Assembly: GCA_937901865.1 (NCBI GenBank)
Contig: CALDID010000290.1
Location: forward strand, 1-19,199
Length of the DNA: 19,199 bases
Source: an uncultured Treponema sp.
Lineage (GTDB): Bacteria > Spirochaetota > Spirochaetia > Treponematales > Treponemataceae
Direction of reading: 5' to 3'
The notes below the pieces were generated by a model, which was not told where the DNA came from, searched no databases, and saw nothing but the letters and a program-made list of their open reading frames with translations. The first letter of the stretch is position 1. Each line of letters starts with the position of its first letter. Below, in pieces: positions 1 to 7,207 of this stretch. Both the position numbers and the translations under genes were made by a program.

Positions 1-54
1 TACTATATCAATTTTAGAGAGTTCCTTTTTCCAGCATACCAAAAATAACACCAC

Positions 55-2157
55 CTAATTATCGTCATCAAGTCTTTGGCTTCCTGTCAAAAGCTCTGGC
101 GAAGTGCATAAAGAATTTACTCTGCTATCGACAAAAATATTCGGGGCATTCAAAAGATACGCATTTATATTTTCTGCTTCTTCAATACTTCCATTGTCGT
201 TATAAATGTGTTTTGGTGTATGAGAAGGATACATTTCTTTATCGGAAAAGCCAATAATGACACAATGCACTTGAGCCATGTGTTCTTTGTCGTTTGTTTC
301 GTTTTCCCATTTGAATGTGCGATATGCAAAGTCAATGCAAAGACCGCTTTCAAATAATGGCTTCCAAAGATTTGCGACGGCATTACCCTGTGTAATGGAG
401 TTTGTAGAAACAAGGGCGGCTTTTATTTTTGTGCCTTGCAATAACTCAAAGGCTTTTTTGTGCCAGCAACAAACATAATCCAAGTTCCCGACGTTTTTCC
501 AATCTTTGCCAAAAGTCCTCAAAACATCTTCTTTTTGTACTTTTTCAGTTGATTCTTTATCCATTGTTCTTGCGCCGATAAAGGGAGGGTTGCCGATTAT
601 GTAGTTATAATCGATGACAGAGCCGTCAAGTTCTGTGTCGAATCCTGCAAAAAGTCCGTCGATAATCGCGTTTTCGTCTATCGGTTTAAGCGTTTTCCAA
701 TCAAGGCGCAGTGCATTGTTTTCAACGATGTTCGCCGATGTTTGCAATGGCAAAAAGCTCAACTCTTTTCCCAAAATGCGCGAAGTTTCTCTCATCATCT
801 GGCATTCTGCAATCCACATCGCTGTTTTTGCGACTGTTACTGCAAAGTCGTTTATTTCGATTCCATAGAAGTTCTCTATTTTGACTTGCACATCAAAGTC
901 ATCGCCTAACACATCAAGAGCCGTTTTTTGCTTGCCGAGCCTGAGTTTTATACACTCGTTTTCAAGGCGGCGAAGGCTCAAGAATGTTTCTGTCAAAAAG
1001 TTGCCAGAGCCGCAAGCTGGGTCTAAAAACTTCAATGCGCCTATCTTCTTTTGAAATGCAAAAAGCCTTTTATTGCGCTCTTCGATGGCGGTTATCGAAA
1101 GGATTGAGTTGAACTCTTGTTCTAGCTCAGCGAAGAAAATCGGGTCGATGAGCTTGTGAATGTTTGCAATGCTGGTATAGTGCATACCGCCGCTATCGCG
1201 AGTTAAGGGGTTTAGAGTGTTTTCAAAGAGCGCGCCGAAGATGGTAGGAGAAATCTCGCTCCAATTAAAAGAAGCAAAATCGTTCAAAAGTATATCGCAT
1301 ATCTCTTTTGTGAAAGCTGGGATTACGATGTCTTCATCTTTGAAAAGTCCGCCGTCTACATAGGGGAAATCTTTTATAGAGGTATCGTATATGTTTCGTT
1401 CTTCAATCTTTGTATCAAGGGCTTTGAAGAGATTTAAGAGGCTTAAAACAAGAGCGTCTTGAGAAAACTTTTTGAGATAATCTTCAAAGGCGGTGTGCGT
1501 TAAGAATAAGCCAGATTTTTCTGCATAAAAGCAAAAGACAAGGCGCACACAAAGAATATTGAGCGAGCGAAGTTCTTTTTCGTCTTTGGCTTTGTATTGC
1601 GGCAAAAGGGAATTATACAGCTTTTTTACTAACAGCCCTGCTTTTATCGATATATCTTCCTCTCGTCTGATATTCTCGTTTTTCTTGTCAATCAAGAAAT
1701 CTAAGCGATAGAACTCTTTTTCTAAGTTGCTCAACAAAAGCACTTCGCTAGAGTCTTGCGGCTTTTCAAGGTCGTATATGCGCCATTCGCGGAAGTTGCA
1801 GATAACAATCCATCTTGCTTTTTCTGAAAACGGCAAGTTGTCATTATATCGCTTTGCTTGCTCAAATGGAGTCAGTTCTGCGCCGTCGCTTTGTTTTTCC
1901 TTGCTGTCAAGGTTTATTTTGCACCCTTTTTGCTCTATGATTGTTCGTGTTTCTTCTATATAAGCATCAATATATTTTACGCCGTCTATTTCGACTTTTT
2001 TTTCAAAGTCAATCACTTGTGTAGGAGAAACTAAATCGAGTACGTTTGCTAATAATTCAATCCAAAACTTTTGTGTATCTTGCTTTTCGCTTCCCTTGTC
2101 GCTCCAAAATGCCGCAAACTCTTTTGCGCTTTGTGCCTTTTGTGTGTCGCTCTTCAT
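55..2157 (-). CDS. MmeI-type class I SAM-dependent DNA methyltransferase with N-terminal PD-(D/E)XK nuclease, C-terminally truncated
   Basis: 700 aa. By family, this is a single-chain restriction-modification enzyme that methylates adenine in its target and cuts at a distance. The N-terminal domain shows a PD-(D/E)XK nuclease pattern (D64, then E75-Q-K77), followed by the family signature LTPFEQAKRYN at about 95-105. A helical domain contains CVRLVFCFYAEKSGLF (203-218). The methyltransferase domain has SAM motif I (DPACGSGNFL, 379-388), a motif II-like GIEINDF (432-438) and the catalytic NPPF (523-526). Relatives normally continue for 200 or more residues with a target-recognition domain. Here the protein stops at ...GSQRLDDDN, inside the conserved stretch that usually reads GSxPxDGGN. 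None of the three forward frames after the stop restores an obvious match in the 54 bp available. The gene is therefore probably truncated, or has its specificity part elsewhere. The ATG at 2157 sits only 7 nt from a strong -10 box. Confidence 0.88.
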   Translation of the reverse strand: MKSDTQKAQSAKEFAAFWSDKGSEKQDTQKFWIELLANVLDLVSPTQVIDFEKKVEIDGVKYIDAYIEETRTIIEQKGCKINLDSKEKQSDGAELTPFEQAKRYNDNLPFSEKARWIVICNFREWRIYDLEKPQDSSEVLLLSNLEKEFYRLDFLIDKKNENIRREEDISIKAGLLVKKLYNSLLPQYKAKDEKELRSLNILCVRLVFCFYAEKSGLFLTHTAFEDYLKKFSQDALVLSLLNLFKALDTKIEERNIYDTSIKDFPYVDGGLFKDEDIVIPAFTKEICDILLNDFASFNWSEISPTIFGALFENTLNPLTRDSGGMHYTSIANIHKLIDPIFFAELEQEFNSILSITAIEERNKRLFAFQKKIGALKFLDPACGSGNFLTETFLSLRRLENECIKLRLGKQKTALDVLGDDFDVQVKIENFYGIEINDFAVTVAKTAMWIAECQMMRETSRILGKELSFLPLQTSANIVENNALRLDWKTLKPIDENAIIDGLFAGFDTELDGSVIDYNYIIGNPPFIGARTMDKESTEKVQKEDVLRTFGKDWKNVGNLDYVCCWHKKAFELLQGTKIKAALVSTNSITQGNAVANLWKPLFESGLCIDFAYRTFKWENETNDKEHMAQVHCVIIGFSDKEMYPSHTPKHIYNDNGSIEEAENINAYLLNAPNIFVDSRVNSLCTSPELLTGSQRLDDDN

Positions 2158-2164
2158 AACCGTA

Positions 2165-2193
2165 ATTATACAGGCGATACTTTCTTTTTACAA
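2165..2193 (-). promoter_or_regulatory. Sigma-70 promoter of the methyltransferase gene, leaderless arrangement
   Basis: Reading the minus strand, TTGTAA (2188-2193) and a perfect TATAAT (2165-2170) are separated by exactly 17 bp. The ATG begins at 2157, so the predicted transcription start coincides with or lies within 1-2 nt of the start codon. There is no room for a Shine-Dalgarno sequence. Confidence 0.7.
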
Positions 2194-2285
2194 CAGATGG
2201 AAGCTATTGAGAAAAAATACGTTTATTTGCAAATATTGTGTTTTTTATATAATTGAAAACAGGGCTTTTTTTGTGTATTATTTAT

Positions 2286-2442
2286 TAGACCTGTTCGGAA
2301 ACAGTATGTCAGTTCCGTACTCGGCTTTATGTCATTGCCGTACTCGATACGGCAATCTATAGCAATATAGGCGTTTTGAGAAAGAGGCTGTGTCTCAGAT
2401 TATCGGGTCAAGCCCGATAATGACAATTATCGAACAGGTCTA
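2286..2442. mobile_element. 157-bp MITE-like palindromic element
   Basis: The ends are perfect 12-bp inverted repeats: TAGACCTGTTCG (2286-2297) and CGAACAGGTCTA (2431-2442). Both flanks carry TTAT (2282-2285 and 2443-2446), a plausible 4-bp target duplication. Inside are two perfect 9-bp stems with 5-nt loops: 2334-2342 pairing with 2348-2356, and 2399-2407 pairing with 2413-2421. The inner GTCAT and ATGAC sequences also face each other, so the whole unit is a large imperfect palindrome. It encodes nothing, and a transposase elsewhere would have to move it. The first 52 bp recur exactly at 19148-19199. It fills most of the intergenic stretch 2158-2481; the remaining part (2194-2285) is AT-rich and shows nothing recognisable. 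Confidence 0.8.
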
Positions 2443-2449
2443 TTATAAA
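2420..2449 (+). promoter_or_regulatory. Possible promoter for the solute-binding protein gene, partly inside the MITE
   Basis: ATGACA (2420-2425) lies 18 bp before TATAAA (2444-2449). The -35 box is in the right arm of the element and the -10 box is formed by the right-flank TTAT and the following bases. The match is moderate and there could be another promoter further upstream. The coding start at 2482 has its own ribosome-binding site (AGGAG, 2468-2472). Confidence 0.35.
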
Positions 2450-2481
2450 GTAAAGTCCTTTGTTTTTAGGAGAATGAGCGT

Positions 2482-4137
2482 ATGATAAATTTTAAAACGA
2501 AAATTACTTTATTTGCATTTAGCGTGTTTTTGCTGGGGTGCGACAAAAACAATAGCGGAGCGGCAAAAAAAGGACCATTACCAGAAAAATCGGTTAATGG
2601 CGCGGTGCTGAATGTTTCAATAGAATCTATTTACGACTCGCTTGACCCACAAACAGCCGTGTATGCAACAAGTTTCGAGCTTATCGGCAATATGATGGAC
2701 GGACTTATGCAAATGGCAGACGACGGCAGCGTAAAGCCTGCGGTTGCAAAAGAAATGAAGGTGTCTTCTGACGGCTTGCATTACACGTTTACGCTTCGCG
2801 ACGATGTGTATTGGTCGAACGGCGTGAGAGTAACGGCGGACGATTTTGTGTATGGGTGGCAAAGAGCTATTGACCCTGCACTTGAGTCGGAATATGCCTT
2901 TATGATTAGTGATATAGCCCAGATTAAAAATGCAACCGCAATTCAAGCGGGACAAATGGAAGTGAATCAATTAGGAGTGCGCGCGGTCGATGATTTTACG
3001 TTTGAAGTGGAATTGCAAGTGCCTGTGTCTTACTTTGAGCAGCTTTTGTATTTCTGCACGTTCTACCCTGCAAATCGTGAGTTTGTAGAAAAATGCGGCG
3101 ATAAGTATGCGACAAGCCCTGAAACCTGTCTTTCTAACGGCGCATTTTTGCTCACCGAATATTCAGAAAAGGGCAATACAGTTTCTTTTATAAAAAATAC
3201 TGCATATTACGATGCGTCTAAAGTAAAGCTCGGCGGGCTTCATTATGAGCTTGTCAAAAACGGCGATGAGGCTTTGCAAAAGTATAAATCAGGTCAGCTT
3301 GACTTTGTGGAATTGTCTGGCTCGGCGGTTGACAAGATGAAGAACGACAGCGACTTTAAGGCTGTGGATTCGGGATTTTTGTATTTTATAACGTTCAATT
3401 TTGATGATACGCATTTTGCAAATAAAAACCTTCGTAAAGCCGTAACATTTGCGCTTGACCGAGAACAGATTGTAAACGAAATGGCGGACGGTTCGGCGGC
3501 GGCGTATGCGGCTATCCCGAAAGGATTTGCGTTTTCTAAGAGCGGACAGGATTTCACGGCAGACGGCATAGAGTTCCCGAATGATTGTGCGCTTGATGTG
3601 GACAAGGCGCAAGAGTATTGGCAGGCGGCAAAGCGAGAGCTGGACGTGAGTTCGCTGGAAGTGGAGCTTTTGACGACAGACAACGAAACGCAGGTTATCG
3701 CGTGCAATTCTATCAAGCGGCAACTCGAAGATACTTTAGACGGCTTGAGCGTGCGCATAAAGACGGTGGAGAAAAAAGAAAGGCGAAAGATAATGAGTTC
3801 GGGGCAGTTTGAGTTCGGCTTGAACAACTGGGGACCTGATTATGCCGACCCGATGACGTATCTGGCGATGTGGGTAACGGGCAACGACAACAATATGGGC
3901 AACTATTTCAATCCTTCGTACAATGCACTGATTGCAAGCTGCACAGACGGAGAGCTTTGCACCAAGATACAAGAGCGATGGAGCGCACTCAAGAGAGCCG
4001 AAGCGATGGTTATGGAAGACGCGGTGATTTCGCCGATTTACCAAAAGCGCAACGGAGACCTTATAAAGCCGAATGTAAAAGGCATTGCATTCCACGCGGT
4101 CGCAATTAACCGCATTTACAAGAACACAACAAAATAG
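2482..4137 (+). CDS. Peptide ABC transporter substrate-binding lipoprotein (SBP family 5, OppA-like)
   Basis: 551 aa. Predicted to bind oligopeptides outside the cytoplasmic membrane and deliver them to an Opp/Dpp-type ABC permease. The N-terminus is a lipoprotein signal: a charged start (KTK), a hydrophobic stretch and the lipobox FLLGC, with Cys20 as the lipidation site. The mature part carries the family-5 signature: DSLDPQTAVYATS (about 53-65), the DGL/KPAVA region (about 74-90), and YTFTLRDDVYWSNG followed by TADDFVYGWQRAIDP, as in OppA. The length matches OppA (about 540 aa). AGGAG at 2468-2472, 9 nt before the ATG, supports the start. No permease or ATPase gene is adjacent, so it is an orphan binding protein or feeds a transporter encoded elsewhere. 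The true ligand cannot be told from the sequence. Confidence 0.92.
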   Translation: MINFKTKITLFAFSVFLLGCDKNNSGAAKKGPLPEKSVNGAVLNVSIESIYDSLDPQTAVYATSFELIGNMMDGLMQMADDGSVKPAVAKEMKVSSDGLHYTFTLRDDVYWSNGVRVTADDFVYGWQRAIDPALESEYAFMISDIAQIKNATAIQAGQMEVNQLGVRAVDDFTFEVELQVPVSYFEQLLYFCTFYPANREFVEKCGDKYATSPETCLSNGAFLLTEYSEKGNTVSFIKNTAYYDASKVKLGGLHYELVKNGDEALQKYKSGQLDFVELSGSAVDKMKNDSDFKAVDSGFLYFITFNFDDTHFANKNLRKAVTFALDREQIVNEMADGSAAAYAAIPKGFAFSKSGQDFTADGIEFPNDCALDVDKAQEYWQAAKRELDVSSLEVELLTTDNETQVIACNSIKRQLEDTLDGLSVRIKTVEKKERRKIMSSGQFEFGLNNWGPDYADPMTYLAMWVTGNDNNMGNYFNPSYNALIASCTDGELCTKIQERWSALKRAEAMVMEDAVISPIYQKRNGDLIKPNVKGIAFHAVAINRIYKNTTK

Positions 4138-4153
4138 CAGCCATAGGCTGATT
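4138..4153 (+). terminator. Short hairpin after the solute-binding protein gene
   Basis: CAGCC-ATA-GGCTG (4138-4150) begins just after the stop codon and is followed by ATTTAG. It has a 5-bp stem with a 3-nt loop but only a poor T tract. It is a weak or Rho-assisted terminator at best. Confidence 0.35.
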
Positions 4154-4431
4154 TAGAAGAAAATGAGGTTTGCGGAAAATCCCGAAGCGTGCTTTTGAGG
4201 AAAGTGGGCTTTCGGGAAAATCCCGAAGTGTGCTTTTGGGAAAAGTGGGCCTTGCGGAAAATCCCGAAGCGTGCTTTTGAAGAAAGTGAAGTTTGCGGAA
4301 AATCCCGAAGCGTGCTTTTGAGGAAAGTGAGGTTTCGGGAAAATCCCGAAACTTGCTTTTGAGAAAGTGAGCCTTGCGGAAAATCCCGAAGTGTGCTTTT
4401 GGAAAAAGTGAAGTTTCGGGAAAATCCCGAA
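4152..4431. repeat. 41-bp tandem repeat array, seven copies
   Basis: The core GAAAATCCCGAA occurs at 4175, 4216, 4257, 4298, 4339, 4379 and 4420, giving spacings of 41, 41, 41, 41, 40 and 41 bp. Two unit types are present. Copies 2, 5 and 7 have the perfect inverted repeat TTCGGGA-AAA-TCCCGAA. Copies 1, 3, 4 and 6 have TGCGGA on the left arm, which weakens the stem. Between cores runs a conserved GTGCTTTTG...GAAAGTG segment. The array fills the 377-bp gap between the solute-binding protein and chemoreceptor genes. A long minus-strand frame through it (4116-4553) is a by-product: 41 is not a multiple of three and the frame resembles no folded protein. Confidence 0.9.
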
Positions 4432-4488
4432 GATTTTTTATGTAGCAAGGGACTTAAGCCCCTTGTCAAAGCTATATTATCAAACAGG

Positions 4489-4510
4489 TATAATGATTTG
4501 AGGAACGGAG
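4489..4510 (+). promoter_or_regulatory. Probable -10 box and ribosome-binding site of the chemoreceptor gene
   Basis: A perfect TATAAT (4489-4494) is followed by a short leader and GGAG (4507-4510), 4 nt before the ATG at 4515. The best -35 candidate, TTGTCA (4463-4468), is 20 bp away, longer than ideal. Just upstream (about 4445-4466) is a weak CAAGGG...CCCTTG hairpin. Confidence 0.5.
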
Positions 4511-4514
4511 AAAT

Positions 4515-6617
4515 ATGGAAGAGGGCATTGAAAATAAAAAGAAATACAAACATCTTGCAGTGCAGTTTTCGCTGAATATTTTTGCGGTGCTTGTTTTAAC
4601 GTTTGCGGTGCAGATTTTTTTGACTGTGCGCGTGGCAAAAAACGGCTCTCAGAGCGATTATTCTGATTTCAGCGAAAAAGTTATCGCCGAAGACGCTGGC
4701 AAAATCCAATATTGGAACGAAGTGCTGATAAATGACCTGCGCATTTATTCCGACAACGACGTTACAAAAGCGGGCAATGCAGAAGATATTATCTCTTGGC
4801 TTTTGAGCCACGAAAATATCCGCAATCCGCTGTTTAATTATGTGATGTTCTGCACTCCCGACGGCGTTGGACATTCAAGCGACGGCAAGACGATTACGGT
4901 GATTTCAAAGCCGTTTTTCCGCTCGATAATGAGTGACCGTCAAAAGCAATTTGTGTCGAACATCGATTTTCAGCTTGACGGCAGTGTGTGCTATTACATT
5001 GCTCGCCCTGCATTCAATGCGCAAAAGGAGCTTATCGGCGTGTTTGCAGGCGCGGTTAAACTCGACGAAATCGACAAGATGATTAGCGAGCTTACGATGG
5101 GTAAGGCGGGAAAAGCGATTTTGGTCGGTTCAAACGGCGTTTTGATTTCGCATATCCGCGGAGTCGCAAAATATATGGATTTGTCTTACAGCGACAAGGC
5201 TGGCTATCGCGGACTTGACAAAATCGCGACGAAAGCGTGCGCGGGCGAGGTCGGCGAGGGCTATTATTATGATGCGGACGGAGTAAAAACGTTTGCTTCT
5301 TACACGCCCGTTGCTGGAACGCCGTGGAGCGCGATTCTCACGATTCCGCAGTCGCAAATTGCGGAGGCGGGAAACCAGCTGAGAACGATTGTTATCATTA
5401 TCAGTATCATCGTCGGAATCGTTATTTCGGGAATATGTTCAGCCCTTTTGTTCATCGCGGTTGCGCCTCTTCGCACGGTGCGAAACTCTATCCGCGACAT
5501 TGCGGCAGGGGAAGCGGATTTGACGAAGCAAATCATCGTGAAGAGCAAAAACGAAATCGGTGCGCTCGGCGACGGTTTCAATGCGTTTATGACGAAATTG
5601 CGCACGATTGTCAGCGGTGTAAAGGATTCAAAGGCGATGCTCGGCGAGGTCAATGTCGGTTTGCAGGCGAGAATCGAGGAAAACGGCAAATCTATTCAGG
5701 CGATTATTTCTGACCTTGAGAACATCGGTTCACAGGTGGAAAATCAGGCGGCAAGCGTGTCGGAAACGGCTGGCGCGGTTGAGGAGATTTCGCAGAATAT
5801 TGAAAGCCTTGAAAAGATGATTGAAACGCAGTCTTCGGGCGTTACGCAGGCGAGCGCGGCGGTGGAAGAGATGATTGGCAATATCCGCAGCGTGAATGTG
5901 AGCGTCGGGCACATGGCGGATAGTTTCAACGGCTTGACGCAGAGCGCAGAAGACGGCATTAAGCGGCAAAAAGATGTGAATGCGCGCATTAAGAACATCG
6001 AGGAGCAGTCGAAGGCATTGCAGAACGCAAACAAGACGATTAGCGATATTGCAAGTCAAACGAATATGCTGGCGATGAATGCGGCGATTGAAGCGGCTCA
6101 CGCGGGAGATGCGGGGCGTGGCTTTAGCGTGGTTGCAGAGGAAATCCGCAAATTGTCTGAAACGTCAAGCGAGCAGTCAAAGACGATTCGCGACGAGTTG
6201 AAGAAAATCGAGGGTTCGATTAACGATGTGGTAACTGCGTCAAAAGCGTCGAGCGATTCGTTTGAGGCGGTGAATACGTCGATTTTGACGACGCAGCAGC
6301 TTGTTTTGCAGATAAAATCGGCAATGGAAGAGCAGCAGGAAGGTTCAAAGCAAATCGGCGACGCGCTCAAACTTATGAACGACAACACGAGCGAGGTTCG
6401 TGCGGCTTCTCACGAAATGGCGGAGGGAAACAAGAGCATTTTGGTTGAGGTTGACCAGCTTCGCGACACGACGGGCGTTATTAGGCAGAGTATGGAGAAG
6501 ATTAGCGCGAGCGCAGGCAGTATCCGCGACTCAAGTAATTCGCTCAACGAAATCGCTAATAGCGTGGAATCCGCTGTTGGTCAAATCGGCAGCCAAATCG
6601 ATTTGTTCACGGTGTAA
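4515..6617 (+). CDS. Methyl-accepting chemotaxis protein with periplasmic Cache sensor
   Basis: 700 aa transmembrane chemoreceptor, predicted to bind a small ligand outside the cytoplasmic membrane and control CheA through CheW. Order of parts: short basic cytoplasmic tail; TM1 at about 21-40; extracellular double-Cache-like domain (about 45-285, with NYVMFCTPDGVGH and the second-lobe GKAGKAILVGSNGVLISH typical of dCache_1); TM2 at about 290-316; HAMP at about 317-368 (AVAPLRTVRNSIRDIAAGEADLTKQI region); and a long coiled-coil signalling domain. The hairpin tip is nearly canonical (about 509-558, including SQTNMLAMNAAIEAAHAG and VVAEEIRKLSE). There is no CheB/CheR-tethering pentapeptide at the C-terminus. 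It is a single-gene unit with its own -10 box and a strong terminator. The ligand is unknown. Confidence 0.95.
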   Translation: MEEGIENKKKYKHLAVQFSLNIFAVLVLTFAVQIFLTVRVAKNGSQSDYSDFSEKVIAEDAGKIQYWNEVLINDLRIYSDNDVTKAGNAEDIISWLLSHENIRNPLFNYVMFCTPDGVGHSSDGKTITVISKPFFRSIMSDRQKQFVSNIDFQLDGSVCYYIARPAFNAQKELIGVFAGAVKLDEIDKMISELTMGKAGKAILVGSNGVLISHIRGVAKYMDLSYSDKAGYRGLDKIATKACAGEVGEGYYYDADGVKTFASYTPVAGTPWSAILTIPQSQIAEAGNQLRTIVIIISIIVGIVISGICSALLFIAVAPLRTVRNSIRDIAAGEADLTKQIIVKSKNEIGALGDGFNAFMTKLRTIVSGVKDSKAMLGEVNVGLQARIEENGKSIQAIISDLENIGSQVENQAASVSETAGAVEEISQNIESLEKMIETQSSGVTQASAAVEEMIGNIRSVNVSVGHMADSFNGLTQSAEDGIKRQKDVNARIKNIEEQSKALQNANKTISDIASQTNMLAMNAAIEAAHAGDAGRGFSVVAEEIRKLSETSSEQSKTIRDELKKIEGSINDVVTASKASSDSFEAVNTSILTTQQLVLQIKSAMEEQQEGSKQIGDALKLMNDNTSEVRAASHEMAEGNKSILVEVDQLRDTTGVIRQSMEKISASAGSIRDSSNSLNEIANSVESAVGQIGSQIDLFTV

Positions 6618-6653
6618 GGTGCCGATACGGTAGATTTTTACTCAATGATACAG

Positions 6654-6687
6654 AACCGCTTGCCATACACTTGAGCAGGCGGTTTTT
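6654..6687 (+). terminator. Rho-independent terminator of the chemoreceptor gene
   Basis: AACCGCTTGC (6654-6663) pairs with GCAGGCGGTT (6675-6684) through one G-T wobble. The stem is followed by a T run (TTTTTATTT). It abuts the stop codon of the convergent XRE gene (6686). Confidence 0.8.
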
Positions 6688-7030
6688 ATTTATCGTTTAA
6701 AACAGTTTTTATTCCATTCGCAATATCATTTTTTAGAGAAGGTTCTATTTTACAAAATATTTTTTGCGAAAGGCTTTCTATAAAATCATCTTTATTAGAG
6801 TTTACCAAATTTTGTACACAACAATTTTCATCGAAAAGTTGCATAGGCTTTATTTTTAGAGTTTCTGTAATTTTATCTATTACGTCTGGCGGCGGAAAAG
6901 ACACCCCGCACTCAATCCCGTTTATGTAGTTAAAACTTTTATCTATCAAAACTGCAAGTTGCGCTTGTGTAAATCCAGCTTGCTTTCTGTATGCTTTTAG
7001 ATTGTTTATGAAAATCTGCTGGGTGGTCAT
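6686..7030 (-). CDS. XRE-family helix-turn-helix regulator, divergent to the toxin cassette
   Basis: 114 aa from the ATG at 7030. A TTG further upstream (7078) would add 16 unconserved residues and was not chosen. The N-terminal half is a Cro/CI-type HTH: NNLKAYRKQAGFTQAQLAVLI, then the recognition-helix region DKSFNYINGIECG, then PPPDVIDKITETLKIKPMQLF. The C-terminal 45 residues carry two adjacent cysteines (ENCCVQ) and no recognised domain. The protein is predicted to bind DNA as a dimer. It is transcribed away from the 7208-12405 cassette, and the shared 177-bp intergenic region holds duplicated operator-like motifs, so autoregulation and control of the cassette are likely. That is inference from position. 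No clear Shine-Dalgarno precedes the start. Confidence 0.85.
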   Translation of the reverse strand: MTTQQIFINNLKAYRKQAGFTQAQLAVLIDKSFNYINGIECGVSFPPPDVIDKITETLKIKPMQLFDENCCVQNLVNSNKDDFIESLSQKIFCKIEPSLKNDIANGIKTVLNDK

Positions 7031-7061
7031 AAAACAGATTTTGGCAATACTAACAGAAAAA

Positions 7062-7126
7062 TTGACACAATTTACCAAGTATATTATGTATTAGATATTG
7101 AAAATACCAAGTTTCTTATGTATACT
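7062..7126. promoter_or_regulatory. Divergent promoter/operator region between the XRE regulator and the toxin cassette
   Basis: Two copies of TACCAAGT-N3-TTATGTAT occur at 7073-7091 and 7105-7123, 32 bp apart. An inverted CTTGGTA lies at 7179-7185. On the plus strand, TTGAAA (7098-7103), 17 bp, TATACT (7121-7126) is a good promoter for the 7208 gene. A second possible pair is TTGACA (7062-7067), 17 bp, TATGTA (7085-7090). On the minus strand, TTGGTA (7105-7110), 18 bp, TAATAT (7081-7086) could drive the regulator. The repeats overlap all of these boxes, as expected for an XRE operator. Confidence 0.6.
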
Positions 7127-7207
7127 AACACAAGAAAGGTGTGTGTATTTTATATTTTGCGATATAAAACACTTTAATCTTGGTATGAAGTTATATTAGG
7201 AAGAACT

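Noticed and set aside
3294..3827. 177-aa minus-strand frame opposite the solute-binding protein gene
   Set aside because: It is antisense to a clearly coding gene, with no start signals and no recognisable domain; it is a shadow frame.
4152..4431. CRISPR array
   Set aside because: The whole 41-bp unit is repeated; there are no unique spacers and no cas genes.
4116..4553. 145-aa minus-strand frame made of SGFSR/LRDFPQ-type repeats
   Set aside because: It is a translation of the 41-bp tandem array. The period is not a multiple of three, so the peptide repeat drifts between frames. It also lacks a start signal and overlaps the chemoreceptor start.
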